From NCBI RefSeq assembly GCF_018598185.1, contig NZ_JAHESC010000041.1, positions 1-64,000 on the forward strand: a stretch of 64,000 nt of DNA. The letters are read 5' to 3'. The notes below the pieces were generated by a model that saw nothing but the letters and a program-made list of their open reading frames with translations, had not been told where the DNA came from and ran no database searches. The position numbers and the translations under genes were made by a program. Every line of letters starts with the position of its first letter. Positions within the stretch are counted from its first letter, which is position 1. Shown piece by piece: positions 34,605 to 42,820 of the stretch. This DNA is from Dawidia soli (GTDB taxonomy: Bacteria > Bacteroidota > Bacteroidia > Cytophagales > Cyclobacteriaceae).

Positions 34605-35629
34605 AAATTAAATACTATCATATCATCTATGAGGGGAAAATTATTGCATCAAATCTCCCAGAATCACATTTAAATGAATTACAGTCTTGCGACACATCTA
34701 TAAAAAAATGTGTCTGCGAAATAGAAGGATCGCACAAGCGACATGGAGCTCGGAAATACACCTCTGGCCTCGTTTATCTTGTTTCATATGACAAAAACAT
34801 AACCAATAAAATTCTCGAACACTACTTTGACGCATGTATATTTTTCATTCCGTATATAATAAAAAACAAAGAAGACATTAGAGATGGTGAAGAGAGGAAC
34901 TTCAAACGTCTCAGACACAATTTAATCAGTCACAATGCCAATATTTTACAATACATCTATAATCTTGTCCCTCAAGATTCACTAGTTTTGAATGGGAAAC
35001 GACAGACAGAGGTTATAAAAGAAATTGTCATAAAAAAACCAGACGAAACATCTCGAACAGTCTTGCGGGTACTTAAGAGCGCTAATTTCATGAAATCTGA
35101 GTTCGACGTTTTTGACATGATCAATATGGAGAATCCGTATCTGGAATTTCACAAACACTCGGCACACAAAATAACTCTTTTGAATTTAACTCCCTTTTGG
35201 CTTGACTTAATCGAAAAAGGTATCATTATAGAAATAGGTCCATGCCACGAACATGTAATAGTTGATTATAAATCAATTTCCGTTGCACTCTGTCATCTGT
35301 TTGACAATGCAACTAAATATATTCTACCTAACACCAGTTTTAGTATATACTTTCGAAGTAGCCCAAAAGAAATAGATATTAATCTGGAAATGACCAGCAT
35401 AAAAATCACCGACGCTGATATCGGAAACATTTTCAAGGAAAACTATTCTGGCGAGATAGCTACTAAAATTGGTAAATCAGGCAGTGGATTGGGGATGAAT
35501 ATTGTAAAAAAACTAATAGAACTAAATCATGGCGAAATATCAATTAGAAGAGATATTGACACGAGGCAACGCACTAAATCTATCGTCCCTTTTGAACGAA
35601 ATTTATTCCAAGTTAAACTAAGCAAGTAA
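34601..35629 (+). CDS. cytosolic histidine kinase paired with the receiver protein
   Basis: A 342-aa protein with no membrane segment. The N-terminal 90 residues are a possible sensor region of unknown type. A dimerisation helix carries the likely phosphoacceptor H106 (FKRLRHNLISHN). The ATPase domain (about 215-340) shows the N-box LCHLFDNATKYI and the G-box GKSGSGLGMNIVKKLIEL, followed by NHGEISI. A clear G1 (DxG) box is weak. The lack of a membrane part suggests an intracellular signal. It forms a two-gene operon with the receiver protein and faces the peptidase fusion. Confidence 0.8.
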   Translation: MKIKYYHIIYEGKIIASNLPESHLNELQSCDTSIKKCVCEIEGSHKRHGARKYTSGLVYLVSYDKNITNKILEHYFDACIFFIPYIIKNKEDIRDGEERNFKRLRHNLISHNANILQYIYNLVPQDSLVLNGKRQTEVIKEIVIKKPDETSRTVLRVLKSANFMKSEFDVFDMINMENPYLEFHKHSAHKITLLNLTPFWLDLIEKGIIIEIGPCHEHVIVDYKSISVALCHLFDNATKYILPNTSFSIYFRSSPKEIDINLEMTSIKITDADIGNIFKENYSGEIATKIGKSGSGLGMNIVKKLIELNHGEISIRRDIDTRQRTKSIVPFERNLFQVKLSK

Positions 35630-35712
35630 GATATAGCTGAAGAGGAAGCCGAGCACTACGAGTGGCAGGCAGCCGAGGTTACGATTTTCTTATTTTGTGC
35701 TTTGCGATATTC

Positions 35713-35733
35713 ACGTTCGGATGGGGATAGTGG
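35713..35733. repeat. 21-bp repeat, copy 1
   Basis: ACGTTCGGATGGGGATAGTGG recurs with one change (G to A) at 36441-36461. It lies just before the longer imperfect repeat at 35736-35854. The copies enclose the broken methyltransferase and TetR-like genes. Confidence 0.6.
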
Positions 35734-35735
35734 GA

Positions 35736-35854
35736 CCATAGGCTAAGTTTTAGTACGTACATGACGAGAGGTATGCAAACGTACTATTGCCGTGGGACGG
35801 ACGCATGAGAAGTTTTCCGGATTGGTTCTTTTAGTTTCCGTGTGTTATGCCGGT
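35736..35854. repeat. imperfect 119-bp repeat, left copy
   Basis: This stretch resembles 39257-39371 in the same orientation. Shared blocks in order are CCATAG, ACGTAC, GAGAGG, CAAAC, TTTTCC, a perfect 16-mer CTTTTAGTTTCCGTGT (35828-35843 and 39341-39356) and GCCGGT. The copies bracket the STAND module and may mark a past insertion. Confidence 0.5.
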
Positions 35855-35904
35855 GAGCTTGATGACAGTGAACTGACAACTGCCTGGAGCACAAACTGAT
35901 CCCC

Positions 35905-36125
35905 CTACGTCATACGTAAATTCACCCTCTTCAATATTAGACAAAACAAAAAAGTTTCGAAAACTTTCGCTTCATTGCGTTCCGCCCATATCCGATGCCG
36001 GGTATAAGAACCGACCTTACGGACTTTGAAACAAAGAGATCTTTTGCCAGTATGGCTGACGGAGCGGGCTCGAATCCCCACATTGCCCGATGTTCCAGGA
36101 ATGTCTTTTCCCAAATTTCTATCAT
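35905..36125 (-). pseudogene. 5' remnant of a class I SAM-dependent methyltransferase
   Basis: From the ATG at 36125 the minus strand reads as the start of a small-molecule methyltransferase: EIWEKTFLEHRAMWGFEP, then AKDLF, LIPGIGYGRNA (SAM-binding motif). Right after GRNA the frame is broken by about 8 extra bases, and a short piece (AKVFETF) continues in another frame before everything ends. The C-terminal three quarters are missing. It is therefore a truncated, frameshifted relic. An inactive gene next to a truncated regulator points to a recombination border. Confidence 0.6.
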
Positions 36126-36132
36126 GACCGTA

Positions 36133-36402
36133 TTATGTATTATTTACAAACCCTGTCCGGCAATATATCACATAGGTGTGGCTATGCTCGCGATGTGTAT
36201 GAAGCTTGCCCATAAATGCAAATTTAACGCCGCAGTCGATGCTGGCATGCAGCATTTCGCGAAGCTGATCCACGGGGTTTTCCGAGCTCATCATGGCCGA
36301 TTCCATCGCTTTCTTACAGCTTGACACCATCTCTTCGCTACAGCTTTTAATGAGTTCCTCACGATCCCGGAAGTAATCTTGCTTTATTATTAGAATAATT
36401 AA
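36133..36402 (-). pseudogene. remnant of a TetR-type regulator
   Basis: The minus-strand frame from 36402 lacks a good start at its front but reads QDYFRDREELIKSCSEE, then helices with ENPVDQLREML. The YFRDREELI segment matches the end of the TetR helix-turn-helix and the first linker helix. The recognition helix before it is missing and the ligand domain is cut short at about 85 residues. I call it a broken TetR-family gene with moderate confidence. From 35630 to 36552 there is otherwise no intact gene. Confidence 0.45.
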
Positions 36403-36440
36403 TCAAAAATAATGCTTCCCAGCCGTTGTTTTGTGGTAGT

Positions 36441-36461
36441 ACGTTCGGATGGAGATAGTGG
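36441..36461. repeat. 21-bp repeat, copy 2
   Basis: Matches 35713-35733 at 20 of 21 positions, same orientation. It lies 91 bp before the start of the small STAND-associated gene. Confidence 0.6.
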
Positions 36462-36552
36462 AATTTGTGATTTTTTATCTGACCGGTTATTCCTAACTTT
36501 AATTTCCGCGGATACCTGGAAGATTGCTGATTCATTTCTAAAAAATTACACC

Positions 36553-36906
36553 ATGGATCTATCTAATTTATTGTCTATTCTCTATCCTGTCATCGGCCCC
36601 TATCTGAGCAAGGGGCTGGAAGAATTTTCCGGGGAGGCTGGGAAAAGTCTTTGGGAATTGATTAAGAAGCCTTTTCAGAAAACGGAGGAGAAAGCCATTA
36701 TCGCGAAAGCTGAATCTGCGGCTAGCAGCGCGGTTGACCACGAAGCCCTCCGGACGCTGATAGCGGAGCGCCTGGCCGGAGATCTGGCCTATCGAACCGA
36801 TCTTCTGAAATTCGTCCATCAGCGCAATTCCACTGTGATTGTGAATCAGTATGGTGAAAAGTCGGTGTCGGTGATTACAAGTACAGGCACTATCAATATC
36901 GGTTGA
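36553..36906 (+). CDS. small helical protein associated with the STAND gene
   Basis: A 117-aa protein from the ATG at 36553 (the frame is open upstream but reads as noncoding). The N-terminal hydrophobic helix LSNLLSILYPVIGPYLSKGL is followed by charged helices like those at the N-terminus of many STAND proteins. The tail ends in VSVITSTGTINIG, which recurs in a similar form at the start of the next protein (VSVNTGTININV). It ends 7 bp before the NB-ARC gene. It may form the effector or membrane part of the STAND system as a separate chain. The role is inferred from position and helix pattern. Confidence 0.6.
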   Translation: MDLSNLLSILYPVIGPYLSKGLEEFSGEAGKSLWELIKKPFQKTEEKAIIAKAESAASSAVDHEALRTLIAERLAGDLAYRTDLLKFVHQRNSTVIVNQYGEKSVSVITSTGTINIG

Positions 36907-36913
36907 GTGCCCT

Positions 36914-37795
36914 ATGCTGCAGGGGATCACGCAGGTTATACAGATCGGAGGCGTTAATGTTCTGGTTTCGGTCAATACCGGTACGATCAACATCAACGTT
37001 CCCGCGAGGCCTATTCCAAAACTTCTGACGACGATACCGTTTGTTGATGAAAAAAGAGTCGTCGGACGGCTGCCGATTATGGAAAAGCTTGCCCGGACAA
37101 TCGAAGAAAACCGAGGCAGAAAAAGTATTCAGCTTGCCGGCGTTGGCGGTATTGGTAAAACTACGATTGCCGAATGCTTCCTTAACACCCATCAAGCGCT
37201 GTTCAGTCATATCTGTTACCTGGAGGTCAAGTCCACGGTAAAACATGCTCTTGTTAATAGTATACAGCTGGTGGATAGCCTGGGGCTTCACGATGAGGTT
37301 CGTGGCAAAAGCCAGACGGCCAGGTTTAATCTGATTGTAAACCGTCTTCAGCAATTAAAAGGCGATAATTTGCTGGTATTGGACAATGTTTCGGAAGAAA
37401 CTGAACATTCCGATCTCTATAGCGCACTTAGCCTTTCTGGTGGATGGAGCACGGTGGTGACCTCGCGCGATCCTTTGCTGAACTACGTTCAGGTACCGGT
37501 TGATCCATTAACTATGGAAGACGCCGTACAGTTATTTTATCAGCACTACACTTTCGAGACAGATGACCGGCTCGTGGAAGAAATCATTCGAATGATCGAT
37601 TATCATACCCTGACGATAGAGGTAGTGGCCAAGACCTCTGAGCTGCGAATTTTTAAGCTAGCGGAAGTTTTAGCGATTGTAAAAAAAAAGTCCTGGGTAT
37701 TTCAAAAGGACTTTCCCCGGGAGTTAAAATTAAACGAAACAAGTACAGGCAGTTTGACAAATACAACCGGTTCCTATCCGGAATTTTCGATTTAA
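36914..37795 (+). CDS. NB-ARC (STAND) ATPase, zero-frame product
   Basis: The product is 293 aa if read without a frame change. A short beta segment with VNTGTININV (18-29) precedes the NB-ARC domain: P-loop GVGGIGKTT (about 76-84), kinase-2 LLVLDNVSEE and RNBS-B-like VVTSRDP. At 37684-37690 the sequence A AAA AAG lies in the exact phase for -1 slippage; the shifted frame stays open through 37822 into the TPR reading frame to 39195. Without the shift the protein ends 35 codons later. STAND proteins of this kind sense phage proteins and trigger an effector. Either programmed slippage gives a 760-aa fusion, or the gene is disrupted, or an A is missing in the sequence. Confidence 0.75.
   Translation: MLQGITQVIQIGGVNVLVSVNTGTININVPARPIPKLLTTIPFVDEKRVVGRLPIMEKLARTIEENRGRKSIQLAGVGGIGKTTIAECFLNTHQALFSHICYLEVKSTVKHALVNSIQLVDSLGLHDEVRGKSQTARFNLIVNRLQQLKGDNLLVLDNVSEETEHSDLYSALSLSGGWSTVVTSRDPLLNYVQVPVDPLTMEDAVQLFYQHYTFETDDRLVEEIIRMIDYHTLTIEVVAKTSELRIFKLAEVLAIVKKKSWVFQKDFPRELKLNETSTGSLTNTTGSYPEFSI
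37684..37690 (+). other. A AAA AAG slippery site for -1 frameshifting
   Basis: The heptamer lies at the end of a run of nine A residues (37681-37689). Zero-frame codons are AAA (37685) and AAG (37688). A -1 shift continues with GTC at 37690 and runs without a stop into the TPR frame. The same heptamer directs frameshifting in dnaX and in insertion sequences. A sequencing error in the A run would give the same picture. Confidence 0.55.
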
Positions 37796-37821
37796 GTCGA
37801 TTCGACCAGGAACAACTAGAT

Positions 37822-39195
37822 TTGCTTTTTCGCCTCGCTTCGCTGCCTCCCGTGGAATTTCAGTATCGGGACGACCTGAATGCGGTGGACCTGTTAACAC
37901 TTTTTAACGTTGGAGATGAGGAGCGGTTATTTGATTTCCCCGAGAGGCTTCACCGGCTGGTGCGGGCCGGTTGGATTCAGCGTAACCGCCGGGCTTTCAG
38001 GGTGCATCCGTTACTACAAGAAATCGTCCTGAAAAAACTGCGAAGGAAATTCAACTCGGAGAGTTTGGCGATACATTTGGGCAGACGGCTGGCCGATGGA
38101 AACCAGCAGGATCCATTTGACAAACTGCCGCTGATCCCTCTGACCAGGGTAATCCTGGCGGAGCGTCTTGCAAGTGATCACACGTTATACAAGGTGGCAA
38201 ATGTAGCCAGTGCCGCATTCATGCGGGTGAAAGACTGGAAACCGGCATTGGAGTACCAGATGATCTCGTATCGGTTCAAGCGGTATGTACATCGAAGGAA
38301 TTCCATTTGGGAGGACCTTTCATACGCACATGCCAACCTGTTTCAAATCCACCGGTCGCTGGGAAACATCAGCGCCGCCAGGTACCACTCAAGAAAGGAT
38401 CTGAACGCCAAACGGGAAGCCGGCATTACGGGAATCAATCTGGCTAAATCTATGGATGCCGTTGGGCTTCTCAGCGAGGATTTGGGAAGATACAAGGATG
38501 CTCTTTCGGCTCATCAACAGAGTATCGTTATCAAGCAGGCATTGCTTGCGCAGCTCGACGAAAGGCGGCACAAACTGGAGGCAGACACGGATGGGAAACC
38601 CACCTTAACAGATCAGGAAAAGATCGAGTTAGAATTGTCTCTTGCTGTCTCATATAACAACATTGCGTTAGCCTTTCGAAAATGCAACAAGAAAGAGGAG
38701 GCTGTGCGGTATAATCTCGAAGCCATTGCTATCCGAGAGCGCAACTTACACCCCAACCACCCTGACCTGGCTCAGTCATATGGCAACTATGCGGATACCC
38801 TATTTTTTTTAATGGATTCATTGGACGCGGCGATGATCTACCAGAAAAAGGCTGTTCGCATTCATCAATCGAAAGGGAGGTACAACCCGGCGCTTGCAAT
38901 TTCCCTGAATACGTTTGCCCAGATGCTGATGCGGAAATCAACGGAAGAAGATGCTTTCCGTGCGATTAGATTAGCCATCAAAATTCGCCGGATTGAATAT
39001 CCTAAAGATCATTTTCTGTTAGCTCCCGTCTACAGAACCTTTGCTGAGATGTTGAAGGCAACGGCTGAGACAGGCAAAGCAAAGTATTACATCGACGAGG
39101 CAGTCCGGATCCTTAGCGCTTATAATCCCGATCACCCATTGCTTAAAGAATATGTCCAATTCAGTTTCGAACTCGCGGGTATATCCATTAAATGA
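37822..39195 (+). CDS. TPR sensor half of the STAND protein
   Basis: A 457-aa frame counted from a TTG at 37822. The frame is open back to the slippery site at 37690, where the protein sense continues (KYNRFLSGIFDLSRFDQEQL). No ATG or ribosome site is seen near 37822, so it is probably made only as a fusion with the NB-ARC part. The first 70 residues look like the winged helix after NB-ARC (RLHRLVRAGWIQRNRRAFRV). Then come TPR repeats (about 150-430): AYAHANLFQIHRSLGNISAA, NNIALAFRKCNKKEEAVRYN, YGNYADTLFFLMDSLDAAMI. The TPR part would bind the trigger. Confidence 0.75.
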   Translation: MLFRLASLPPVEFQYRDDLNAVDLLTLFNVGDEERLFDFPERLHRLVRAGWIQRNRRAFRVHPLLQEIVLKKLRRKFNSESLAIHLGRRLADGNQQDPFDKLPLIPLTRVILAERLASDHTLYKVANVASAAFMRVKDWKPALEYQMISYRFKRYVHRRNSIWEDLSYAHANLFQIHRSLGNISAARYHSRKDLNAKREAGITGINLAKSMDAVGLLSEDLGRYKDALSAHQQSIVIKQALLAQLDERRHKLEADTDGKPTLTDQEKIELELSLAVSYNNIALAFRKCNKKEEAVRYNLEAIAIRERNLHPNHPDLAQSYGNYADTLFFLMDSLDAAMIYQKKAVRIHQSKGRYNPALAISLNTFAQMLMRKSTEEDAFRAIRLAIKIRRIEYPKDHFLLAPVYRTFAEMLKATAETGKAKYYIDEAVRILSAYNPDHPLLKEYVQFSFELAGISIK

Positions 39196-39256
39196 TCGGA
39201 AATTCCAGGGGTGCTCACTGTCGTCGTGTACACCGTTGCATCGATGTCGTGTTCTG

Positions 39257-39371
39257 CCATAGTTTAGTTTGGCGGCGACGTACGTATAGCGTGAGAGGGT
39301 ACACAAACAGCGGCCGCGCGGCACATTTTCCTGAGTAGCACTTTTAGTTTCCGTGTCCACCGAAAGCCGGT
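39257..39371. repeat. imperfect 115-bp repeat, right copy
   Basis: Right-hand partner of 35736-35854 in the same orientation, starting 62 bp after the TPR stop codon. It carries the perfect shared 16-mer at 39341-39356. Apart from this repeat I see nothing in 39196-39609. Confidence 0.5.
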
Positions 39372-39609
39372 TTGCAGGTTTCGGAAAGAACACGTTAACG
39401 CACGGAAACCCGGTTGCCGTTGTCAACTAATCTGTCATAACTATGGCAACCAATATCCTGGACCGAAACAAGGTCAAGAGATCGGCCAAATAAATACATC
39501 ATCTTTATTATACTTATTTGATCTTGTACACTCTTTACACTAGTGAAGCTGCGACCTGTAAGTGTATATCCAGCCACCCTACAACCGAATCACGCCTAAC
39601 TTTCAACAA

Positions 39610-40122
39610 ATGAAAAGCATCATTTTACTGTTTACATTATTATTTTGGGCCATTTCAAATGAGGCGTCAGGCCAACGGATTGGCGTCGGCATAAGCTATG
39701 CTACAAGCAACGCCGTAGGCTTTGAACTCCTCTACTTAAAGGATTATCGCCACCTCTTCAAGTTGGGCGGTGCATTCCAAATGTCGGACATGCGTGGAAA
39801 GGAGGTCGAGAATCAACTGGCAAATTATGGACAAACTACCGACGGAAGTGGCGAATCCTTTTTCAGTATCGACTTAGGCTATGGACGAGTCATTAAGCAA
39901 AAATGGATCGTGGACGGTGAGTTGTCTATTGGTTCTAATAGCCATTACACTAACTTTATTGACAGAAGATTTAGCGATGACGGTTATCACATAATAACCG
40001 CTAGAGAATCTGTCGTTGGTGTTGGTGTGAATGGAAGCTACATGATTAACGAGAATTTTGTCATTTTTACCGGTTTCAATACACTGAAAAAGTTGCAGGT
40101 TGGTCTTCGGATGATCCTGTAG
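39610..40122 (+). CDS. exported beta-barrel-like hypothetical protein
   Basis: A 170-aa protein from the ATG at 39610, where a signal peptide starts (MKSIILLFTLLFWAISNEAS, cut near SGQ). The mature part has alternating beta strands ending in an aromatic or hydrophobic C-terminus (KKLQVGLRMIL), the pattern of small outer-membrane barrels of the porin/OmpW-like kind in Bacteroidota. The frame extends 16 codons upstream without sense. No partner is obvious; the next gene also encodes an exported protein. Confidence 0.7.
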   Translation: MKSIILLFTLLFWAISNEASGQRIGVGISYATSNAVGFELLYLKDYRHLFKLGGAFQMSDMRGKEVENQLANYGQTTDGSGESFFSIDLGYGRVIKQKWIVDGELSIGSNSHYTNFIDRRFSDDGYHIITARESVVGVGVNGSYMINENFVIFTGFNTLKKLQVGLRMIL

Positions 40123-40282
40123 AATAACAGAGCGCCTTGAGATTTCAGGCCGGCCCGCGTCGAAGTAACGGTGAATTTCTAAAAACAGGAATTGCAGCGC
40201 TGTAGCTTCCGTGTCGATCTGGTGAAAATTCGGAATACCCTTGCATGATGTGCGGCATTGAAAAGGAACAAACAACCGTACG

Positions 40283-40732
40283 ATGAAACAAACCATACTT
40301 TTCCTGACTTTTTGTTTTCTAATGCCTACCGTTTTCGCCCAGCAATATTTGTGGACGACACAGACAGGTGACAGTGCAATCGGTAAATTCCAAAAACAGA
40401 TCGCCCTGGCAGACGTTACCGGCGCGGTGCTGGAGTTTTACGACCAGTACCAGCTATACCACGATATGGCCGGTTACAGCAAGGAAGCGTTCATCAAGAC
40501 AGTTGACTTCGGCTTCAAAGATTGGAGTTGGCTGAATGACGTGCACGAGCTTACGGTGTTTGCCGTGCGCACGAATGCTGGGCAGGGTTCAGTCGTGATC
40601 GTGCTATGCGTGAGCAATGACAACGTGAACATGCTGGCATTTGCCAACATGGCCATCGCGGGAAACTACAATTCTCGGCCGACCCTATCGCGCGAGAAGT
40701 TCACGAGGTGGTTCCAGACGCTATTAAACTGA
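40283..40732 (+). CDS. exported hypothetical protein
   Basis: A 149-aa protein with a clear signal peptide (MKQTILFLTFCFLMPTVFA, then QQY). The mature part is a small soluble alpha/beta domain (VLEFYDQYQLYHDMAGYSKE, VVIVLCVSNDNVNMLAF). I do not recognise the family. It follows the barrel-like gene by 160 bp in the same direction. No lipoprotein Cys is seen. Confidence 0.65.
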   Translation: MKQTILFLTFCFLMPTVFAQQYLWTTQTGDSAIGKFQKQIALADVTGAVLEFYDQYQLYHDMAGYSKEAFIKTVDFGFKDWSWLNDVHELTVFAVRTNAGQGSVVIVLCVSNDNVNMLAFANMAIAGNYNSRPTLSREKFTRWFQTLLN

Positions 40733-40830
40733 TCTTTGGTCTCTTGATATGATCCACTATATATTGTGCGATTTGGAGAACAAATTCGTGCATTTGTCCG
40801 CGCGGGATCCGATGAACCTCGAATTGTTGC

Positions 40831-40925
40831 GCCCCTACAGGGCTTATACGTGGTTTGTGTGTCCGTCCGCCCCAGGCCTCCGCGGGCGCTTCAGCCTGGG
40901 CTGTGGTATTTCGCCCTTTCAGGGC
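40831..40925. repeat. hairpin-rich intergenic repeat unit
   Basis: Three inverted repeats follow each other: GCCC-CTACA-GGGC (40831-40843), CCCAGGC (40871-40877) with GCCTGGG (40894-40900), and GCCCT-TTC-AGGGC (40913-40925). Blocks with this look (GC-rich hairpins containing cccttcagggct) are scattered between genes in many Bacteroidota genomes. The region 40733-41036 holds no convincing gene. Confidence 0.5.
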
Positions 40926-41036
40926 TGGCCGGATTATTTCAATGCCATTCCAACACTCATCCCGTATGAATTCCAGCGAACCTAATTCTTCCAAAGCCGT
41001 TCTCGAAAACAATACGCAGGTATTATCGGAGAGGAC

Positions 41037-42662
41037 TTACCGGCGAGCCTGCGTGGCAGGCTTGTTATGCCCCGATGGCTGGCGCCCGGAACCTCCGGCC
41101 CAGAAGGGATACAGGGTATGGGTGCGACGTGGCACGCTTCCGCCGAAAAACATGCCGTCGGTGCCACCGGTACTGTTGCGGATGTAGTTTTTCAGTCCGT
41201 CGTATCCGTCAAATCCGGCGTAGTCGACGGCGGTGAAGTAGGTTTGTGTAGCAATGTTTGTTTTTGGTCCGCTGCCAGGAAGTGGCGTAGGAATCCTGGG
41301 AAAGATTATTTGCTGCGTGCCGGGTGGCGCGAATATCTCCCGTGTTAAAGAATATTCGTTGCTGACCATATAGCTATAATAAGCATCGACGCCGGTGCCG
41401 GTTACTGTGCCTTCGATGTCGTTGTCGGTGATGGCGAGGTTGAAGGAGGCACTCAGTGCAGTGCCGTCGGGCAAGCCGTTTAGATTATTACGGTGAAATT
41501 CTCCTTCAAACTCATAGTAGTATTCGTGGTAGTAGGAGGCAAATGCGTTGCCCGGATATGCATACTGCAAGGTATTGTTCAAAGTATTAAAGCGCCCGAT
41601 CCAGAATAATTCGTTAGGGGCGGAATTTGCGGGGACTCCCCAAAGGCCAACCGTACCGACAGGAAGTTCCGTTGTGACGGTTTGCTGCGTTGTGGGTTGG
41701 TTTACCTGGCTGAGGTCGATCGTTGGATTCAGACCGGCCGTAATGTTGGACGACGTCAGCCCATAATGCGTAGGGTACCGTACGCCCGTGACGGGATCGA
41801 TAACGTCTCGGGTAATGAATACTTTGCTGTACGGGTGGCCATAGAGACCAAATGTAGTTTGCGTGGGCGTATTGAGCTCTTGGTACGTACTGTTGATCGC
41901 TACGGAATAGTCGGCACCGGGTATGGCGTTGCTGAAGCTGACGGACGCGCTGCCATAATTGGGCGGTATATAGCTCTCCGTATGATAGCTACTGATGACC
42001 CAGGGGCCGCGTTCTACATGACAGAACGTCTGGGCGCGCGTCAACCCAAAGGTGACGATGTTGTAGAGTTCGGTTACGTAAAAAGACGCGCCATCGAACC
42101 CGGGTGCCCGCAGTCGCAGTGTGTCGCCCGGGTGATACTCCTGCACGACGATTGGTTCACCCTGCTCGTCAGAGAGCAGGATGTAGCCCTTTAGGGGAGA
42201 TTGCCCTGGCGGCGAGAAAATATCGGCGGGTATATTGATCGACAGCAGAATGTTGCGCACGGTTATCGACACCTGCCGTGCCTGTTGACCACCCAGGCTG
42301 TCCCTGGCAACGATGGTGAGTGTGTGCGGGCCGTCTTCCAGCGGCTGGGTGTCAACAGCCAGCGAAAAGGAAGGGGCGGTGTGGGTGACGATGGCTGTGC
42401 TGTCAAGGCTTACGGTCACGCTTTCAATGCCGGCGTGGGGCGGTGCTGTAATACTTAGCGTGAGGATGTTCCAGACCAGGCCGTCGCTGGGAATACCGGC
42501 TACCACGATGTCGTCAGCGGTAAACAGGGTGCTGGCGGCCGGGGCTTTCGTGTCTGCGGGGGCGATTTCCTCCTGCTCGTGGCAGGATAGAGCTGTCAGG
42601 GCGATAACCAGGGCGAAGGCAACGGTATGCGTCCATGCCCGGGGAGAATTACTGCTATACAT
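41037..42662 (-). CDS. lipoprotein with Ig-like domain
   Basis: A 541-aa surface or periplasmic lipoprotein: signal peptide with lipobox ALTALSC (Cys about 27), then an acidic linker. An Ig-like domain follows at about 60-135 (GIESVTVSLDSTAIVTH, DGPHTLTIVARDSLGG), typical of adhesive or spacer modules. The rest (about 140-520) is beta-rich and unknown to me. The last 25 residues (GGSGRQPSGHNKPATQARR) look unstructured and may come from run-on into repeat sequence. The gene stands alone on the minus strand. Confidence 0.75.
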   Translation of the reverse strand: MYSSNSPRAWTHTVAFALVIALTALSCHEQEEIAPADTKAPAASTLFTADDIVVAGIPSDGLVWNILTLSITAPPHAGIESVTVSLDSTAIVTHTAPSFSLAVDTQPLEDGPHTLTIVARDSLGGQQARQVSITVRNILLSINIPADIFSPPGQSPLKGYILLSDEQGEPIVVQEYHPGDTLRLRAPGFDGASFYVTELYNIVTFGLTRAQTFCHVERGPWVISSYHTESYIPPNYGSASVSFSNAIPGADYSVAINSTYQELNTPTQTTFGLYGHPYSKVFITRDVIDPVTGVRYPTHYGLTSSNITAGLNPTIDLSQVNQPTTQQTVTTELPVGTVGLWGVPANSAPNELFWIGRFNTLNNTLQYAYPGNAFASYYHEYYYEFEGEFHRNNLNGLPDGTALSASFNLAITDNDIEGTVTGTGVDAYYSYMVSNEYSLTREIFAPPGTQQIIFPRIPTPLPGSGPKTNIATQTYFTAVDYAGFDGYDGLKNYIRNSTGGTDGMFFGGSVPRRTHTLYPFWAGGSGRQPSGHNKPATQARR

Positions 42663-42784
42663 GGTAGAATAGATAGAACGTTTAGCAATGATACGGAATT
42701 TTTTGACGATTTATAGGCGGGCGACTATAAAGAAAACCCGGGGGTGATCCAGGGGCTCAAACGATTCTGGCTTTAAAAACGAAG

Positions 42785-42820
42785 GAGGCCGTCTCTGACT
42801 TTTGAGACGGCCTCTTTTTT
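42785..42820. terminator. strong hairpin terminator
   Basis: GAGGCCGTCTC (42785-42795) pairs perfectly with GAGACGGCCTC (42804-42814), followed by six T. It stands between two divergent genes (starts at 42662 and 43171), where no gene ends, so it may be left over from a lost gene or insulate the promoters. The rest of 42663-43170 shows no gene. Confidence 0.75.

Noticed and set aside
36060-36100. GGGCTCGAATCCCC, similar to a tRNA T-loop
   Set aside because: The stem does not pair over five bases, no other tRNA arm is present, and the minus strand here encodes the methyltransferase remnant.
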